From Streptomyces sp. SUK 48 (GTDB taxonomy: Bacteria > Actinomycetota > Actinomycetes > Streptomycetales > Streptomycetaceae), in assembly GCF_009650765.1 (NCBI RefSeq), contig NZ_CP045740.1:7726001-7790000 (forward strand): a DNA stretch of 64,000 bases, read 5' to 3'. The notes below the pieces were generated by a model. The model did not search any database, was not told where the DNA came from, and saw only the letters and a program-made list of their open reading frames with translations. Made by a program: the position numbers and the translations under genes. Below are positions 45,300 through 53,874 of this stretch, piece after piece. How positions within the stretch are numbered: position 1 is the stretch's first letter; every line of letters begins with the position of its first letter.

Positions 45300-45839
45300 A
45301 TGGAAGATCTTGGGGCCGTGGCCTGGCCGCCCGAGCCGATCAGGACCGAGAGGCTCGTGCTCCGTGAGCCCGAGGCCCGGGACCGCGCGGCGTTCATCGA
45401 ACTGCTCGCCTCGCCGCAGGCGCACACCTACCTCGGCGGCCCTCGCCCGCGTGACGAGCTCGAACGCGAGATGCCCGAGGTGCCCGAGCGGTGGCCCGGC
45501 AGCTTCGTCGTCGATCTGGACGGGGCGATGATCGGACAGATCCTGCTCAGGCGAGCCACGGGGCACGCTCGCCCCGCCGCCGCGGGGAAGGCCGACCTCG
45601 GCTATCTGTTCCTGCCGCGGGCGTGGGGACTCGGGTACGCCGCCGAGGCGTGCGCGGCGGCACTCGGCTGGCTCCAGGACACGCTGCCCGGCGAGCCGGT
45701 GGTGCTCACCACCCAGAGCGCCAACGCCGCTTCGATGCGGCTCGCGGCGAAGCTGGGGTTCACCGAGGCGGAGCGGTTCGTGGCATGGGACGCCGAACAG
45801 TGGCTCGGCATACGGCCCCCGGCCACCCGGCCCCATTGA
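45300..45839 (+). CDS. GNAT acetyltransferase (RimJ/RimL-like)
   Basis: A 179-residue N-acetyltransferase. IRTERLVLREPEARDRAAF is the usual N-terminal signature of the RimJ/RimL group, LGYLFLPRAWGLGYAAEACAA contains the acetyl-CoA-binding (R/Q)-x-x-G-x-A-like loop (RAWGLGYA), and TTQSANAASMRLAAKLGFTE is the N-x-x-S-x-x-L-x-x-K-x-G-F motif. Start ATG 45300. The substrate is not known; relatives modify ribosomal protein N-termini or small amines. It is convergent with the DUF2236 gene, only 28 nt from its end. Confidence 0.88.
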   Translation: MEDLGAVAWPPEPIRTERLVLREPEARDRAAFIELLASPQAHTYLGGPRPRDELEREMPEVPERWPGSFVVDLDGAMIGQILLRRATGHARPAAAGKADLGYLFLPRAWGLGYAAEACAAALGWLQDTLPGEPVVLTTQSANAASMRLAAKLGFTEAERFVAWDAEQWLGIRPPATRPH

Positions 45840-45867
45840 GCCGCGGCACGCGCTCAAAACCCGCCTC

Positions 45868-47133
45868 TCAGGCGGCGGCCTCTCGCGCGGCCTCCGGCAG
45901 CCGGGCCACGCCGGCAGGCCGGCCGTCGTGGAACATCGAGGCCAGCTGCCGGTCCTGCGCCCGCGCCCCGCGTACCTCGAGCCGCTCCCGGCCGCCGGGC
46001 AGGACCCCGAGGAGCCGGTAGCGGAGGGTGTTCCCCGCCAGGGCGAGCAGCAGGGCCCAGGGGAACCGGCGTCGCAGTCCCAGATCGCGCATCCCGTCCT
46101 TCCCCATGAAGGCGCTGAGGATGCTCGCCTGCCGGGCCCGCTCATAGCGCCGGTGGAGCCGCTCGACGGTGGGAGCGCGGTGCCCGAAGTCCCGTTCGGC
46201 CTGGGCGTCCAGAGTCAGCCGGGCCAGATCCCGGCCTGCCTGGGTCTGCCCGCCGGCGGCCAGCAGGATGTGGTAGTTCCAGCGGTGCCGGACGTGCTCG
46301 ACATCGGTCAGCCACTCCGGCGACACACCCATCAGCCAGCCGACGTACCGCCACAGGTGCATGAGGTCGTCGCGCTGCGCACGGGTCAGCCGCACACCCA
46401 GGGCGAGGCAGCCGATGATCACGGTGCTGTCGAAGAGCCCGAGGGTGGCCGCCTGATCGGCCTGGTTGACCGGACAGCCCCAGCGTCCGGTGTCCCAGCG
46501 GGATTCGAACCGGGCGTTCACCAGGGCGTGCATGGCGCGCACATGCACGGTGAGGCGCCAGCCCTCCGCGCCGGGCCGCAGGCCCCCGGCCCGGGTGACG
46601 GCATGGGACCACGTGCTCGTCTCGCCCAGGCGCCGCAGAGTCGTCCCGCCCGACAGCCCGCCGGTGAGGACGAGCAGGTCGGCCGGGCCGCCGAAGCGGT
46701 AGCCGCCGATGAGGGAGAGGAGGGTGAGCACGTCGCCGCTGTTGCGGCCCAGGAAACGGTACGCCGCGGCTCCGCGCTCGATCCGGTCCCAGTCCACCCA
46801 CTCGGGTACGGTCGTCGCCTGTTCGAGGAATGACCGCAGCGCGGGCGGCAGATCGTGGGACGCGTCCGCCGCGCGCAGCGCCCGGCCGATCTGCGCGTGC
46901 GTGACCCGGCCCGGATCTCCGGCCGGCCGCCGCATCGCCTCGGCGAGGGCGGCGCCCAGCTCGTCCCGCTGGAGGAGAGCGTCGCCCACCCGCTCCATGA
47001 GGGCCTCGTCGACCTCGTCGTCGATGCCGGTGAAGAGGAAGAGCGCACGGGCGATCTTGCGGCCGCGCCGCTCGGCCTCCCGGAAGCGGCGGGGGAAGCG
47101 GGCGCCGTCACGGACCTCGCTGCTCTGCGTCAT
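45868..47133 (-). CDS. Lcp-type DUF2236 heme oxygenase-like protein
   Basis: A 421-residue protein of the DUF2236 family that includes latex-clearing protein (Lcp). GGYRFGGPADLLVLTGGL, LRRLGETSTWSHAVTRAGGL and VHVRAMHALVNARFESRWD follow the Lcp pattern, with the His of the R-A-M-H-A segment (about residue 205) in the place of the axial heme ligand. CPVNQADQAATLGLFDSTVIIG is another conserved block. Lcp cleaves cis-polyisoprene, but this member has no signal peptide, so an intracellular isoprenoid or lipid is a better guess. The ATG at 47133 is preferred because a palindrome lies between it and the alternative at 47175. It is divergent from the furan-type operon. Confidence 0.8.
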   Translation of the reverse strand: MTQSSEVRDGARFPRRFREAERRGRKIARALFLFTGIDDEVDEALMERVGDALLQRDELGAALAEAMRRPAGDPGRVTHAQIGRALRAADASHDLPPALRSFLEQATTVPEWVDWDRIERGAAAYRFLGRNSGDVLTLLSLIGGYRFGGPADLLVLTGGLSGGTTLRRLGETSTWSHAVTRAGGLRPGAEGWRLTVHVRAMHALVNARFESRWDTGRWGCPVNQADQAATLGLFDSTVIIGCLALGVRLTRAQRDDLMHLWRYVGWLMGVSPEWLTDVEHVRHRWNYHILLAAGGQTQAGRDLARLTLDAQAERDFGHRAPTVERLHRRYERARQASILSAFMGKDGMRDLGLRRRFPWALLLALAGNTLRYRLLGVLPGGRERLEVRGARAQDRQLASMFHDGRPAGVARLPEAAREAAA

Positions 47134-47519
47134 ACCATCCGTTGTAACGCGAACATTCACTCGCATACAACGCATGCGGCGCGGAAGGCGCGACAGAGGC
47201 GCTCGGCGCCCGGCGGGTCCTCGGACGGCCCGCGAGCCGGCGCGCGGAACCGATCGAAGAACTCACCGTGCCGGCGGCGGCGCGGTCACCAGGCAGGCGA
47301 CCCTGCCCCAGGCGATGCGGGCCGACCGGCCGCTCACATGGGCCGGTCCACGCCGGTCCACGCGGCGCACAGCGCATCCTCGCGCGCGCCGCACGGGAAC
47401 CCCGCACGCTCTACCGGCGCCCGCAGACGGCGGAAATGATGAGCGCACCGCACACGAACCAGGTGATCCGCACCCCCCTGCCCCCGGGCCGGGCGGGCCC
47501 GCGGCGGAAGGAGCTCACG
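47134..47519. promoter_or_regulatory. Divergent promoter region of the oxygenase and furan operon
   Basis: These 386 bases separate the minus-strand oxygenase from the plus-strand MfnB-like gene. Apart from the palindrome at 47141-47171 and the AAGGAG site at 47507-47512, I see no gene or structured element. An in-frame ATG at 47438 could extend the MfnB-like protein by 27 residues, but the extension is not family-like. Confidence 0.45.
47141..47171. promoter_or_regulatory. Inverted repeat, TetR-like operator
   Basis: GTTGTA at 47141-47146 and TACAAC at 47166-47171 form the arms of a 31-bp imperfect palindrome with GCGA in both inner halves. The size fits TetR-family operators. Its position just upstream of the oxygenase start suggests repression of that gene. 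No tetR gene is adjacent. Confidence 0.5.
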
Positions 47520-48275
47520 GTGTTGCTTCTCATCTCCCCGGACAGTGTCGAGGAGGCCCTCGACTGTGCGAAGGCGGCGGAGTACCTCGACATCGTCGAC
47601 GTCAAGAAGCCCGACGAGGGCTCGCTCGGCGCCAACTTCCCCTGGGTCATCCGGGAGATCCGCGACGCCGTCCCGGCCGACAAGCCGGTCTCCGCCACCG
47701 TGGGGGACGTACCGTACAAGCCCGGCACGGTCGCCCAGGCGGCGCTCGGCGCGGCCGTCTCCGGCGCCACGTACATCAAGGTCGGCCTCTACGGATGCAC
47801 CACGCCCGAGCAGGGCATCGAGGTCATGCGCGCGGTCGTACGGGCGGTGAAGGACCACCGTCCCGACGCGCTCGTCGTCGCCTCCGGGTACGCCGACGCC
47901 CCTCGCATCGGCTGCGTCAACCCGCTCGCCGTACCCGACATCGCCGCCCGCTCCGGCGCCGACGCGGCCATGCTCGACACCGCCGTCAAGGACGGCACCC
48001 GGCTGTTCGACCACGTTCCGCCCGACGTCTGCGCCGAGTTCGTCCGGCTGGCCCATGCCGCCGGCCGGCTCGCCGCCCTCGCCGGCAGTGTCCGACCGGC
48101 CGACCTCGGTGCGCTGACCCGCATCGGCACCGACATCGTCGGCGTGCGCGGAGCGGTCTGCGAGGGCGGTGACCGCGATGCCGGCAGGATCCAGCCGCAT
48201 CTGGTGGCCGCCTTCCGGGCCGAGATGGACCGGCAGGCCCAGGAGCACGCGGCCGGCGTCGCCGCCGCGAACTGA
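47520..48275 (+). CDS. MfnB-like (5-formylfuran-3-yl)methyl phosphate synthase
   Basis: A 251-residue TIM-barrel enzyme of the MfnB (DUF556) family, which joins two molecules of glyceraldehyde 3-phosphate to 4-(hydroxymethyl)-2-furancarboxaldehyde phosphate in methanofuran synthesis. It starts [14 protein letters not shown] from GTG 47520, six bases after AAGGAG. The signature [18 protein letters not shown] is intact. K29 and K87 (YIKVGLYG) line up with the Schiff-base and catalytic lysines (K27/K85) of the archaeal enzyme; D27 and the Asp of MLDTAVKDG also fit. It is the first gene of a four-gene operon with dehydrogenases and a methyltransferase and no methanofuran genes, so the furan is probably used in a secondary metabolite. 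Confidence 0.9.
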   Translation: MLLLISPDSVEEALDCAKAAEYLDIVDVKKPDEGSLGANFPWVIREIRDAVPADKPVSATVGDVPYKPGTVAQAALGAAVSGATYIKVGLYGCTTPEQGIEVMRAVVRAVKDHRPDALVVASGYADAPRIGCVNPLAVPDIAARSGADAAMLDTAVKDGTRLFDHVPPDVCAEFVRLAHAAGRLAALAGSVRPADLGALTRIGTDIVGVRGAVCEGGDRDAGRIQPHLVAAFRAEMDRQAQEHAAGVAAAN

Positions 48276-48283
48276 CCGCCGGC

Positions 48284-49702
48284 ATGCCGACATCCGAGCC
48301 CCCGACATCCGGGCCCGACCGCGTCCCCGGACGCGGGGACGCGCGCTTCGCCGTCGTGGATCCGTCGACCGGGGAGACCTTCGACGAGGCTCCCGACCAG
48401 CAGCCGGACGAGTTGGACGCCGTGGTCGACCGGGCCCACCGGGCGTGGCACGACTGGCGCGCCGATCCCGCCGCCCGCGCCACCGCCCTGCGCCGGGCGG
48501 CCGACGCGGTGGAGGCGGCCGGTGACGATCTCGCCCGGCTGCTCACCCGGGAGCAGGGCAAGCCGCTGGCCGAGTCGTACGCGGAGATCGCCCGTACGGC
48601 GGCCCGCCTGCGCTACTTCGCCGGCCTGGCCCCCAGAACCAGGCGGATCGGCGACGGCCGGCCCGTACGGAGCGAGGTCCGCTGGCGGCCCCTCGGGCCC
48701 GTCGCCGCGATCGTGCCGTGGAACTTCCCGCTCCAGCTCGCGGCGGCGAAGTTCGCGCCCGCGCTCGCGGCGGGCAACACGGTGGTCCTCAAGCCGTCAC
48801 CGTGCACGCCCCTCGCCACCCGGCTGCTCGGCTCCGTCCTCGCCACCGCGCTGCCCGAGGACGTGCTGACCGTCGTCACCGGCCGGGAACCCCTCGGCGC
48901 CCGCCTCGCCTCCCACCCGCGCATCCGCCATGTCACCTTCACCGGCTCGGTGCCCACCGGGCGGGCCGTCGCCAGGGCGACGGCGGCCTCCCTCGCCCGG
49001 GTCACCCTGGAACTGGGCGGCAACGACGCCGCGGTGCTGCTGGACGACGTCGACGTGGACCGGATCGCGGACCGGCTGTTCTGGGCCGCGTTCCGCAACT
49101 GCGGACAGGTCTGCATGGCGGTCAAGCGCGTCTACGCCCCGGCCCGGCTCCATGCCGAGGTCGTGGAAGCCCTCGCCCGGCGCGCGAAGGCCGTCGCCGT
49201 CGGATCCGGCCTCGACCCGGACACCCGGCTGGGCCCGGTCAACAACGCCCCCCAGCTGGCCAGGGTCGAGCACCTCACGCGGCGGGCCCTGGCCGACGGC
49301 GCCCGCGCCGCGGCCGGGGGCCACCGGCTGGACGGGCCGGGCTACTTCTTCGCACCCACGATCCTCACCGACGTCCCGCCCGACAGCCCGGTGGTGACGG
49401 AGGAACAGTTCGGCCCCGTCCTGCCGGTGCTGCCGTACCGCGGCCTCGATGAAGCCGTCGACGCGGCCAACGGCACCGGCTTCGGCCTGGGCGGCTCCGT
49501 ATGGGGCACCGACACCGACCGGGCCGAGGCGGTGGCCGACCGGCTCGAATGCGGCACCGCCTGGATCAACCACCACGCCGAACTCTCCCTCGCCCAGCCC
49601 TTCGCGGGCATCAAGGACAGCGGCGTCGGCGTCGCGGGCGGACCGTGGGGGCTCTACGGCAATCTCCGGCCCTTCGTCGTCCACCGCCCGGAGGAGGAAT
49701 GA
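48284..49702 (+). CDS. Aldehyde dehydrogenase in furan operon
   Basis: A 472-residue NAD(P)-dependent aldehyde dehydrogenase. PVAAIVPWNFPLQLAAAKFA, FTGSVPTGRAV and LELGGNDAAVLLDD carry the cofactor-binding and general-base Glu positions. The nucleophile Cys lies in FRNCGQVCMAVKR, and EEQFGPVLPVL and INHHAELSLAQPFAGIKDSG are the usual late motifs. It starts at ATG 48284, nine bases after the MfnB-like stop, and overlaps the next gene by ATGA. Context suggests oxidation of the furan aldehyde (or a dialdehyde) to the acid. The N-terminal 20 residues are extra and proline-rich. Confidence 0.9.
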   Translation: MPTSEPPTSGPDRVPGRGDARFAVVDPSTGETFDEAPDQQPDELDAVVDRAHRAWHDWRADPAARATALRRAADAVEAAGDDLARLLTREQGKPLAESYAEIARTAARLRYFAGLAPRTRRIGDGRPVRSEVRWRPLGPVAAIVPWNFPLQLAAAKFAPALAAGNTVVLKPSPCTPLATRLLGSVLATALPEDVLTVVTGREPLGARLASHPRIRHVTFTGSVPTGRAVARATAASLARVTLELGGNDAAVLLDDVDVDRIADRLFWAAFRNCGQVCMAVKRVYAPARLHAEVVEALARRAKAVAVGSGLDPDTRLGPVNNAPQLARVEHLTRRALADGARAAAGGHRLDGPGYFFAPTILTDVPPDSPVVTEEQFGPVLPVLPYRGLDEAVDAANGTGFGLGGSVWGTDTDRAEAVADRLECGTAWINHHAELSLAQPFAGIKDSGVGVAGGPWGLYGNLRPFVVHRPEEE

Positions 49703-50811
49703 CGATGAGGTTCCAGGCGGCCGTACTGCGCTCGTACGACGGCCCGTTCACGGTCGAGGAGGTGACCCTGCGCACGGAACCCGCCGAGGGCGAGATCCTG
49801 GTCGAGATCGCGGGCTGCGGGATGTGCCGTACCGATCTCGCGGTACGGCGATCGGCCGGCCGCAGCCCACTGCCCGCGGTGCTCGGCCACGAGGGGGCCG
49901 GGGTCGTCGTGCGGACCTGCGGCGGCCCGGAGGCCGCGATCGGCGTCGGCGATCACGTCGTACTGAGCTTCGACTCCTGCGGGCGCTGCCGCAACTGCCT
50001 TGGCGCGGCCCCCGCTTACTGCGACTCCTTCGCCGCCCTCAACCTCTTCGGAGGCCGCGCGGAGGACACCCCGCGCCTCACCGACGCGACCGGGGCAGCG
50101 CTGGCCCCCCGGTGGTTCGGCCAGTCCTCGTTCGCCCGCTACGCGCTCGTCCCCGCCCGCAACGCCGTACGGGTGGACCCCGCACTGCCCCTCGAACTGC
50201 TCGGACCTCTCGGCTGCGGCTTCCTCACCGGCGCCGGAGCCGTCCTGAACACCTTCGGCGCAGGCCCCGGCGACACCCTCGTGGTCCTCGGCGCGGGCGC
50301 GGTGGGCCTGGCCGCGGTGATGGCGGCCACCGCCGCCGGCGCCCCGGCCGTCGCCGTCGACCGGCATCCCCGGCGGCTGGCCCTGGCCGAACGGTTCGGC
50401 GCGATCCCGCTGCCCGCCGAAACGGCCGGACTGCCCGAGCGCATCCGGCGGCTGACCGACGGCGGCGCGCAGTACGCGCTGGACACCACGGCCTCGCCCC
50501 CGCTCGTCAACGACGCGCTCCGCGCCCTGCGCCCCACCGGAACCCTCGGCCTGGTGGCACGCCTGCACACCGCGCTGCCGCTCGAACCCGGCACGCTGGA
50601 CCGGGGCCGCGGCATCCGCCACATCTGCGAAGGGGACGCCGTACCCGGACTGCTGATACCCCGGCTGACCGGGTTGTGGCGGGCCGGACGCTTCCCCTTC
50701 GACCAACTGATCCGCGCCTACCCCCTGTCCGAGATCAACCGGGCCGAACGCGACTGCGACGAGGGCCGCGTGGTCAAACCCGTGCTCCTGCCGGAAGGAA
50801 GAGGCCGATGA
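49699..50811 (+). CDS. Zinc-dependent alcohol dehydrogenase (aryl-alcohol type)
   Basis: A 370-residue medium-chain dehydrogenase. IAGCGMCRTDLAVRRS supplies the catalytic zinc Cys, and LGHEGAGVV carries the His-Glu pair. SCGRCRNCLGAAPAYC holds the four structural-zinc cysteines. VVLGAGAVGLAAVMAA is the NAD-binding loop, followed by DRHPRRLALAE. The overall pattern (LNLFGGR, WFGQSSFARYAL, GPLGCGFLTGAGAV) is that of benzyl/aryl-alcohol dehydrogenases. It begins at ATG 49699, overlapping the ALDH stop. In this operon it probably oxidises the hydroxymethyl group of a furan alcohol, or reduces the aldehyde. Confidence 0.9.
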   Translation: MTMRFQAAVLRSYDGPFTVEEVTLRTEPAEGEILVEIAGCGMCRTDLAVRRSAGRSPLPAVLGHEGAGVVVRTCGGPEAAIGVGDHVVLSFDSCGRCRNCLGAAPAYCDSFAALNLFGGRAEDTPRLTDATGAALAPRWFGQSSFARYALVPARNAVRVDPALPLELLGPLGCGFLTGAGAVLNTFGAGPGDTLVVLGAGAVGLAAVMAATAAGAPAVAVDRHPRRLALAERFGAIPLPAETAGLPERIRRLTDGGAQYALDTTASPPLVNDALRALRPTGTLGLVARLHTALPLEPGTLDRGRGIRHICEGDAVPGLLIPRLTGLWRAGRFPFDQLIRAYPLSEINRAERDCDEGRVVKPVLLPEGRGR

Positions 50812-51806
50812 GCGCGGCATACGGCACTCCGGACCCACCGCGTCCGACCGGCAGGCCCCTCGCAGTCCCCACCCCCGCACCCCCCGTCGACGGAGGAGAC
50901 ATGGCCGGTACGGCGCCCCAGCACACGGACGTGGAAGGCGTGGACGGGGGAGTGGGCCTGACCGCCCTCCTGGTCGCCGCGGCACGGGCGATCGAGACCC
51001 ACCGCCACGACAGCCTGGCCCAGGACATCTACGCGGAGCCCTTCGTGCGCGCCGCCCCGGCGTGCGCGGACTGGCCGGTGCGCATCCAGCAGGTCCCGGA
51101 CGGGGACGACAACCCGCTGTGGGGGCGGTTCGCACGCTACTTCGGCCTGCGCACCAGGGTCCTCGACGACTTCGTCCTGCGGTCGGTGCGCGCGAGCGCC
51201 CGCCAAGTGGTGCTGCTGGGCGCGGGGTTGGACACCCGCGCCTTCCGGCTGGACTGGCCGTCCGACTGCGTGGTCTTCGAGATCGACAGGGCGGGCGTGC
51301 TGGCGTTCAAACACCAGGTGCTCACGGAGCTGTCGGCCACGCCGAGGGTGAAGCGCGTTCCCGTACCGGTCGACCTGCGCGAGGACTGGGTCACCGCGCT
51401 GTCCACCGCCGGCTTCGACCCGGCCGTGCCGAGCGTCTGGCTGGCCGAGGGCCTGCTCTTCTACCTGCCGGGCCCCGCCGAGACCTCCCTCATCGACAGG
51501 GTGGACCGGCTGAGCGCCGAGGGCAGCGCCCTGGCCTACGAGGCCAAGCTGGAGAAGGACCTGCTCCAGTACCGTGACAGCGCGATCTACACCGCGACCC
51601 GCGCACAGATCGGTATCGACCTGCTCCACCTCTTCGACAAGGGGCCCCGCCCCGACTCCGCGGCCCAGCTGACGGACAGGGGCTGGTCCGCCTCGGTCCA
51701 CACTCCCTTCGAATTCACCGACCGACACGGCCGCGGCCCCCTCCCCGAGCCGAACGACGCGCTGGAGGGCAACCGATGGGTGTTCGCGGACAAGGCCCGC
51801 CTCTGA
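50808..51806 (+). CDS. LCM-family SAM-dependent methyltransferase
   Basis: A 332-residue class I methyltransferase of the leucine-carboxyl-methyltransferase-like family common in actinomycetes. VVLLGAGLDTRAFRLDWP is the SAM-binding motif, EIDRAGVLAFK the acidic loop after strand two and VWLAEGLLFYLP motif IV. The proline-rich first 35 residues precede a typical start, VGLTALLVAAARAIETHR. Start ATG 50808 overlaps the ADH stop by ATGA, so the last three genes of the operon are translationally coupled. Methylation of a furan carboxylate or hydroxyl is inferred from context. The stop codon lies inside a terminator hairpin. Confidence 0.85.
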   Translation: MSAAYGTPDPPRPTGRPLAVPTPAPPVDGGDMAGTAPQHTDVEGVDGGVGLTALLVAAARAIETHRHDSLAQDIYAEPFVRAAPACADWPVRIQQVPDGDDNPLWGRFARYFGLRTRVLDDFVLRSVRASARQVVLLGAGLDTRAFRLDWPSDCVVFEIDRAGVLAFKHQVLTELSATPRVKRVPVPVDLREDWVTALSTAGFDPAVPSVWLAEGLLFYLPGPAETSLIDRVDRLSAEGSALAYEAKLEKDLLQYRDSAIYTATRAQIGIDLLHLFDKGPRPDSAAQLTDRGWSASVHTPFEFTDRHGRGPLPEPNDALEGNRWVFADKARL

Positions 51807-51827
51807 CCGGAGCCGGGCCTTGTCCGC
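51786..51827 (+). terminator. Terminator hairpin of the furan operon
   Basis: GCGGACAAGGCCCG and CGGGCCTTGTCCGC form a perfect 14-bp stem around a 14-nt loop that contains the TGA of the methyltransferase gene (51804-51806). The left arm codes for the last residues FADKAR. Confidence 0.8.
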
Positions 51828-52300
51828 TCGGCAACGGCAACCGGACGCCCCCGCGTCGAAGACACGTTTTTGGACGTGGCGGGAATCCCGGCGCGAGGCG
51901 CATGCGCGTGCGTGCCGGATACATCGACCCTTGGCCGGGCGGCCCGGTCGGGGAGTTCTTGAGGTGGCCGAAACGCCGATGGCCGTCATGGGGGCCGCCG
52001 TGTGAGCCGTCCGGCCCTGGGACGCGCGCGCGGAAGGCGGCTGTCGTGGAGTGTGACGCAGCGGACATCCCCGGCGTGAGGTCGATCACGACCTGGTGGT
52101 GAGCGGGTTTCCACGGCCTTCGGAACGCGGCCCGGAGGACAGGGATTCGTGCAGCCCGGAAAGGCTTGCGGACGGGCGTGCGCGCCAGGGGCCGGGACTC
52201 GACGTAATCGGTCACCGTTCGGTCACCCGGCACAACCGGCGGCGGACAGCCCTTAGACTCGGCGCCCGTACCAGTCATGATCACTACGGGAAGGGACCCC
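51807..52300 (+). other. Intergenic region before the 68-residue protein
   Basis: After the terminator hairpin this 494-nt stretch shows no convincing gene. A small inverted repeat CACGT-ttttgg-ACGTG lies near 51866-51881. TAGACT at about 52253 resembles a -10 element for the small gene at 52301. Confidence 0.4.
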
Positions 52301-52507
52301 ATGTTCCAGGACGCTCCGATCTACCACCAACTTGTCGCGGAGCGTGGCGACGTACCTGCGCGCGTACGGGACGCGGCGACGAGCATATTGCGTGAACTCG
52401 ACCACGTGATGGGGGGAATGGCGTTGCCCGCCCTCTCGACCGGCCCGCTGCCGATGCGCCAGCCCGACGCCTCCGCGCGAGCCGCGCTCCAGCTGCCCAG
52501 GGCGTAG
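52301..52507 (+). CDS. Small hypothetical protein
   Basis: A 68-residue soluble protein starting MFQDAPIYHQLVAERGDVPA, with an N-terminal half that looks helical and charged (ARVRDAATSILRELDHVMGG) and a Pro/Ala-rich tail. The GGGAAGGGA nine bases upstream supports the ATG at 52301. Proteins beginning with M-F-Q-D-A-P-I-Y are, as I recall, widespread in Streptomyces as small uncharacterised products, but I cannot name a function. It is monocistronic, followed by a convergent TetR gene. Confidence 0.65.
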   Translation: MFQDAPIYHQLVAERGDVPARVRDAATSILRELDHVMGGMALPALSTGPLPMRQPDASARAALQLPRA

Positions 52508-52571
52508 ACCGCCGCCGGGTTGGGGGTGTCGCCGGGCGGATTCCTGTGCGTGCCGCGCACAGGAATCGTGA

Positions 52572-53156
52572 TCACGGGGCAGGTCGCGACGCGGGCGGTT
52601 CCGCGCGGCTGTCCGCCGCCCAGGTCTCGAACGAGGAGGCCGGCGCCTCCCGCCCCGTGGGAAGCGGGAAGCCCAGCGCGACCAGGACGTTCAGCAGCAT
52701 GCCGTGAGCGAGGAAGTCCAGGACCTCCGCGGCCGGCGCCTGGGTGAGTCCGGCCACCGTCCGCCAGATCCGGAGGAAGCCCCGCCGGGCGATCTCCTGG
52801 CACTCGGGGTCGTCCAACGCCCCCGAGTAGACATGCAGTTGCAGACGGAGCAGATCCCCGCCGCACACCAGTTCCTCATATCGCCGCCGCAGTTCGGGAA
52901 ACGTGGAGAGGTTCCCGGCGCGACCGCGCAGGGCGGTCTCCGTCTCCTGGAAGGCGCGCTCCACGGCCGCCAGGTACAGGGCCCGCTTGCTGGGGAACAG
53001 CCGGAACAGGTACCCCTGCGAGATTCCGGCGCCCTGCGCGATCGCCGTCGTCGACGCGCCGTCCGGCCCGAAGCGCCCGAACTCCGTCATGGCGGCCCGT
53101 AGTACCGCTTCCCGACGCTGATCCGCGTTCTGCCTCGCCATGGCCACCATTCTCAT
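52572..53156 (-). CDS. TetR-family regulator 1
   Basis: A 194-residue TetR repressor. The HTH DGASTTAIAQGAGISQGYLFRLF is at about residues 33-55, and the C-terminal ligand domain ends LAHGMLLNVLVALGFPLP. ATGs at 53156, 53150 and 53141 are all possible; the HTH spacing fits the latest (MARQNADQRREAVL). Its target is not evident: neighbours are the small protein (convergent) and a secreted protein on the same strand. It may act on a distant operon, and is a candidate to bind the palindrome at 47141, but this is speculative. Confidence 0.88.
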   Translation of the reverse strand: MRMVAMARQNADQRREAVLRAAMTEFGRFGPDGASTTAIAQGAGISQGYLFRLFPSKRALYLAAVERAFQETETALRGRAGNLSTFPELRRRYEELVCGGDLLRLQLHVYSGALDDPECQEIARRGFLRIWRTVAGLTQAPAAEVLDFLAHGMLLNVLVALGFPLPTGREAPASSFETWAADSRAEPPASRPAP

Positions 53157-53271
53157 TCATGCCGCAGGCCCCCGGCCCGGTCCGCCTCACCCGCTCGGGC
53201 GGGTCGGCGCCGGACGCCCGGACGCCGTACGGCGCGGACCCGCATGCCGTACGGCGCGGAGCGGCCGGGCG

Positions 53272-53694
53272 TCAGCACGCCGAGTTGTAGTCCGGTTCGG
53301 GGCAGGTGGGAAGGGACCAGGGCGACCAGGTGCCGCCGGCGGAGCGGGTGCGGTGCCAGGGGTTGCCGTCGGTGCCGGTGACGACGATCGAGAACACCCA
53401 GCCGCCGTCGCTCACGTCCCAGACGGAGATCCCGCTCCGGGCGACGCCGCCCATGGACTCCCAGCCGTACCAACTGCCGTCGGGCAGGCTCCAGTTCGTC
53501 CACACGGCGCTGTCGGTGCCGATGACGAACACCTGCTCCGTGCCGTTCGGGAGCGGCTCGGACGTCACGGTGTAACCGCAGTTGTACGCCTTGCCCATGA
53601 GCTTGCAGGTGCCGGCCTGGGCCGGCGCGGCGGCGATGCCGAGACCGCCCAGGGCGACGGTGGCGGCGACGAGAGCGGCCTTGATCTTGTTCAT
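53272..53694 (-). CDS. Secreted Trp-rich, propeller-like protein
   Basis: A 140-residue exported protein. The signal peptide (MNKIKAALVAATVALGGLGI, cleavage after AQA near residue 27) is followed by a mature domain rich in Trp and Gly. It has repeated strands (VFVIGTDSAVWTNWSLPDGSWYG, VVTGTDGNPWHRTRSAGGTW) like short blades of PLL/tectonin-type beta-propellers. Four cysteines (CKLMG, NCGY, PTCPE and the final C) may form disulfides. The ATG at 53694 follows GAAGGAA. Probably a secreted lectin-like or interaction protein; its ligand is unknown. Confidence 0.7.
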   Translation of the reverse strand: MNKIKAALVAATVALGGLGIAAAPAQAGTCKLMGKAYNCGYTVTSEPLPNGTEQVFVIGTDSAVWTNWSLPDGSWYGWESMGGVARSGISVWDVSDGGWVFSIVVTGTDGNPWHRTRSAGGTWSPWSLPTCPEPDYNSAC

Positions 53695-53804
53695 GTCCGA
53701 TTCCTTCGCGTGAGCCGGGGTTCCGGTCGGCGGCGCCGGGGCTGATGCCCCTTCACCGGCCTGAGGAAGTCGATCACGGCGGAGTTGTCCCGGACCATGC
53801 GGAA

Positions 53805-53843
53805 GCACAGGCAGAACTGCCGTACGGCTACTTCTGCCTGTGC
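53805..53843 (-). terminator. Hairpin after TetR regulator 2
   Basis: GCACAGGCAGAA and TTCTGCCTGTGC form a perfect 12-bp stem around a 15-nt loop that contains a smaller palindrome GCCGTACGGC. It lies 32 nt beyond the TetR stop and about 110 nt upstream of the secreted protein start, so a terminator is likely; a regulator site is an alternative. Confidence 0.65.
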
Positions 53844-53874
53844 TCCGTCCGCGGGCGGTGGCCCCGGGCCCGGG

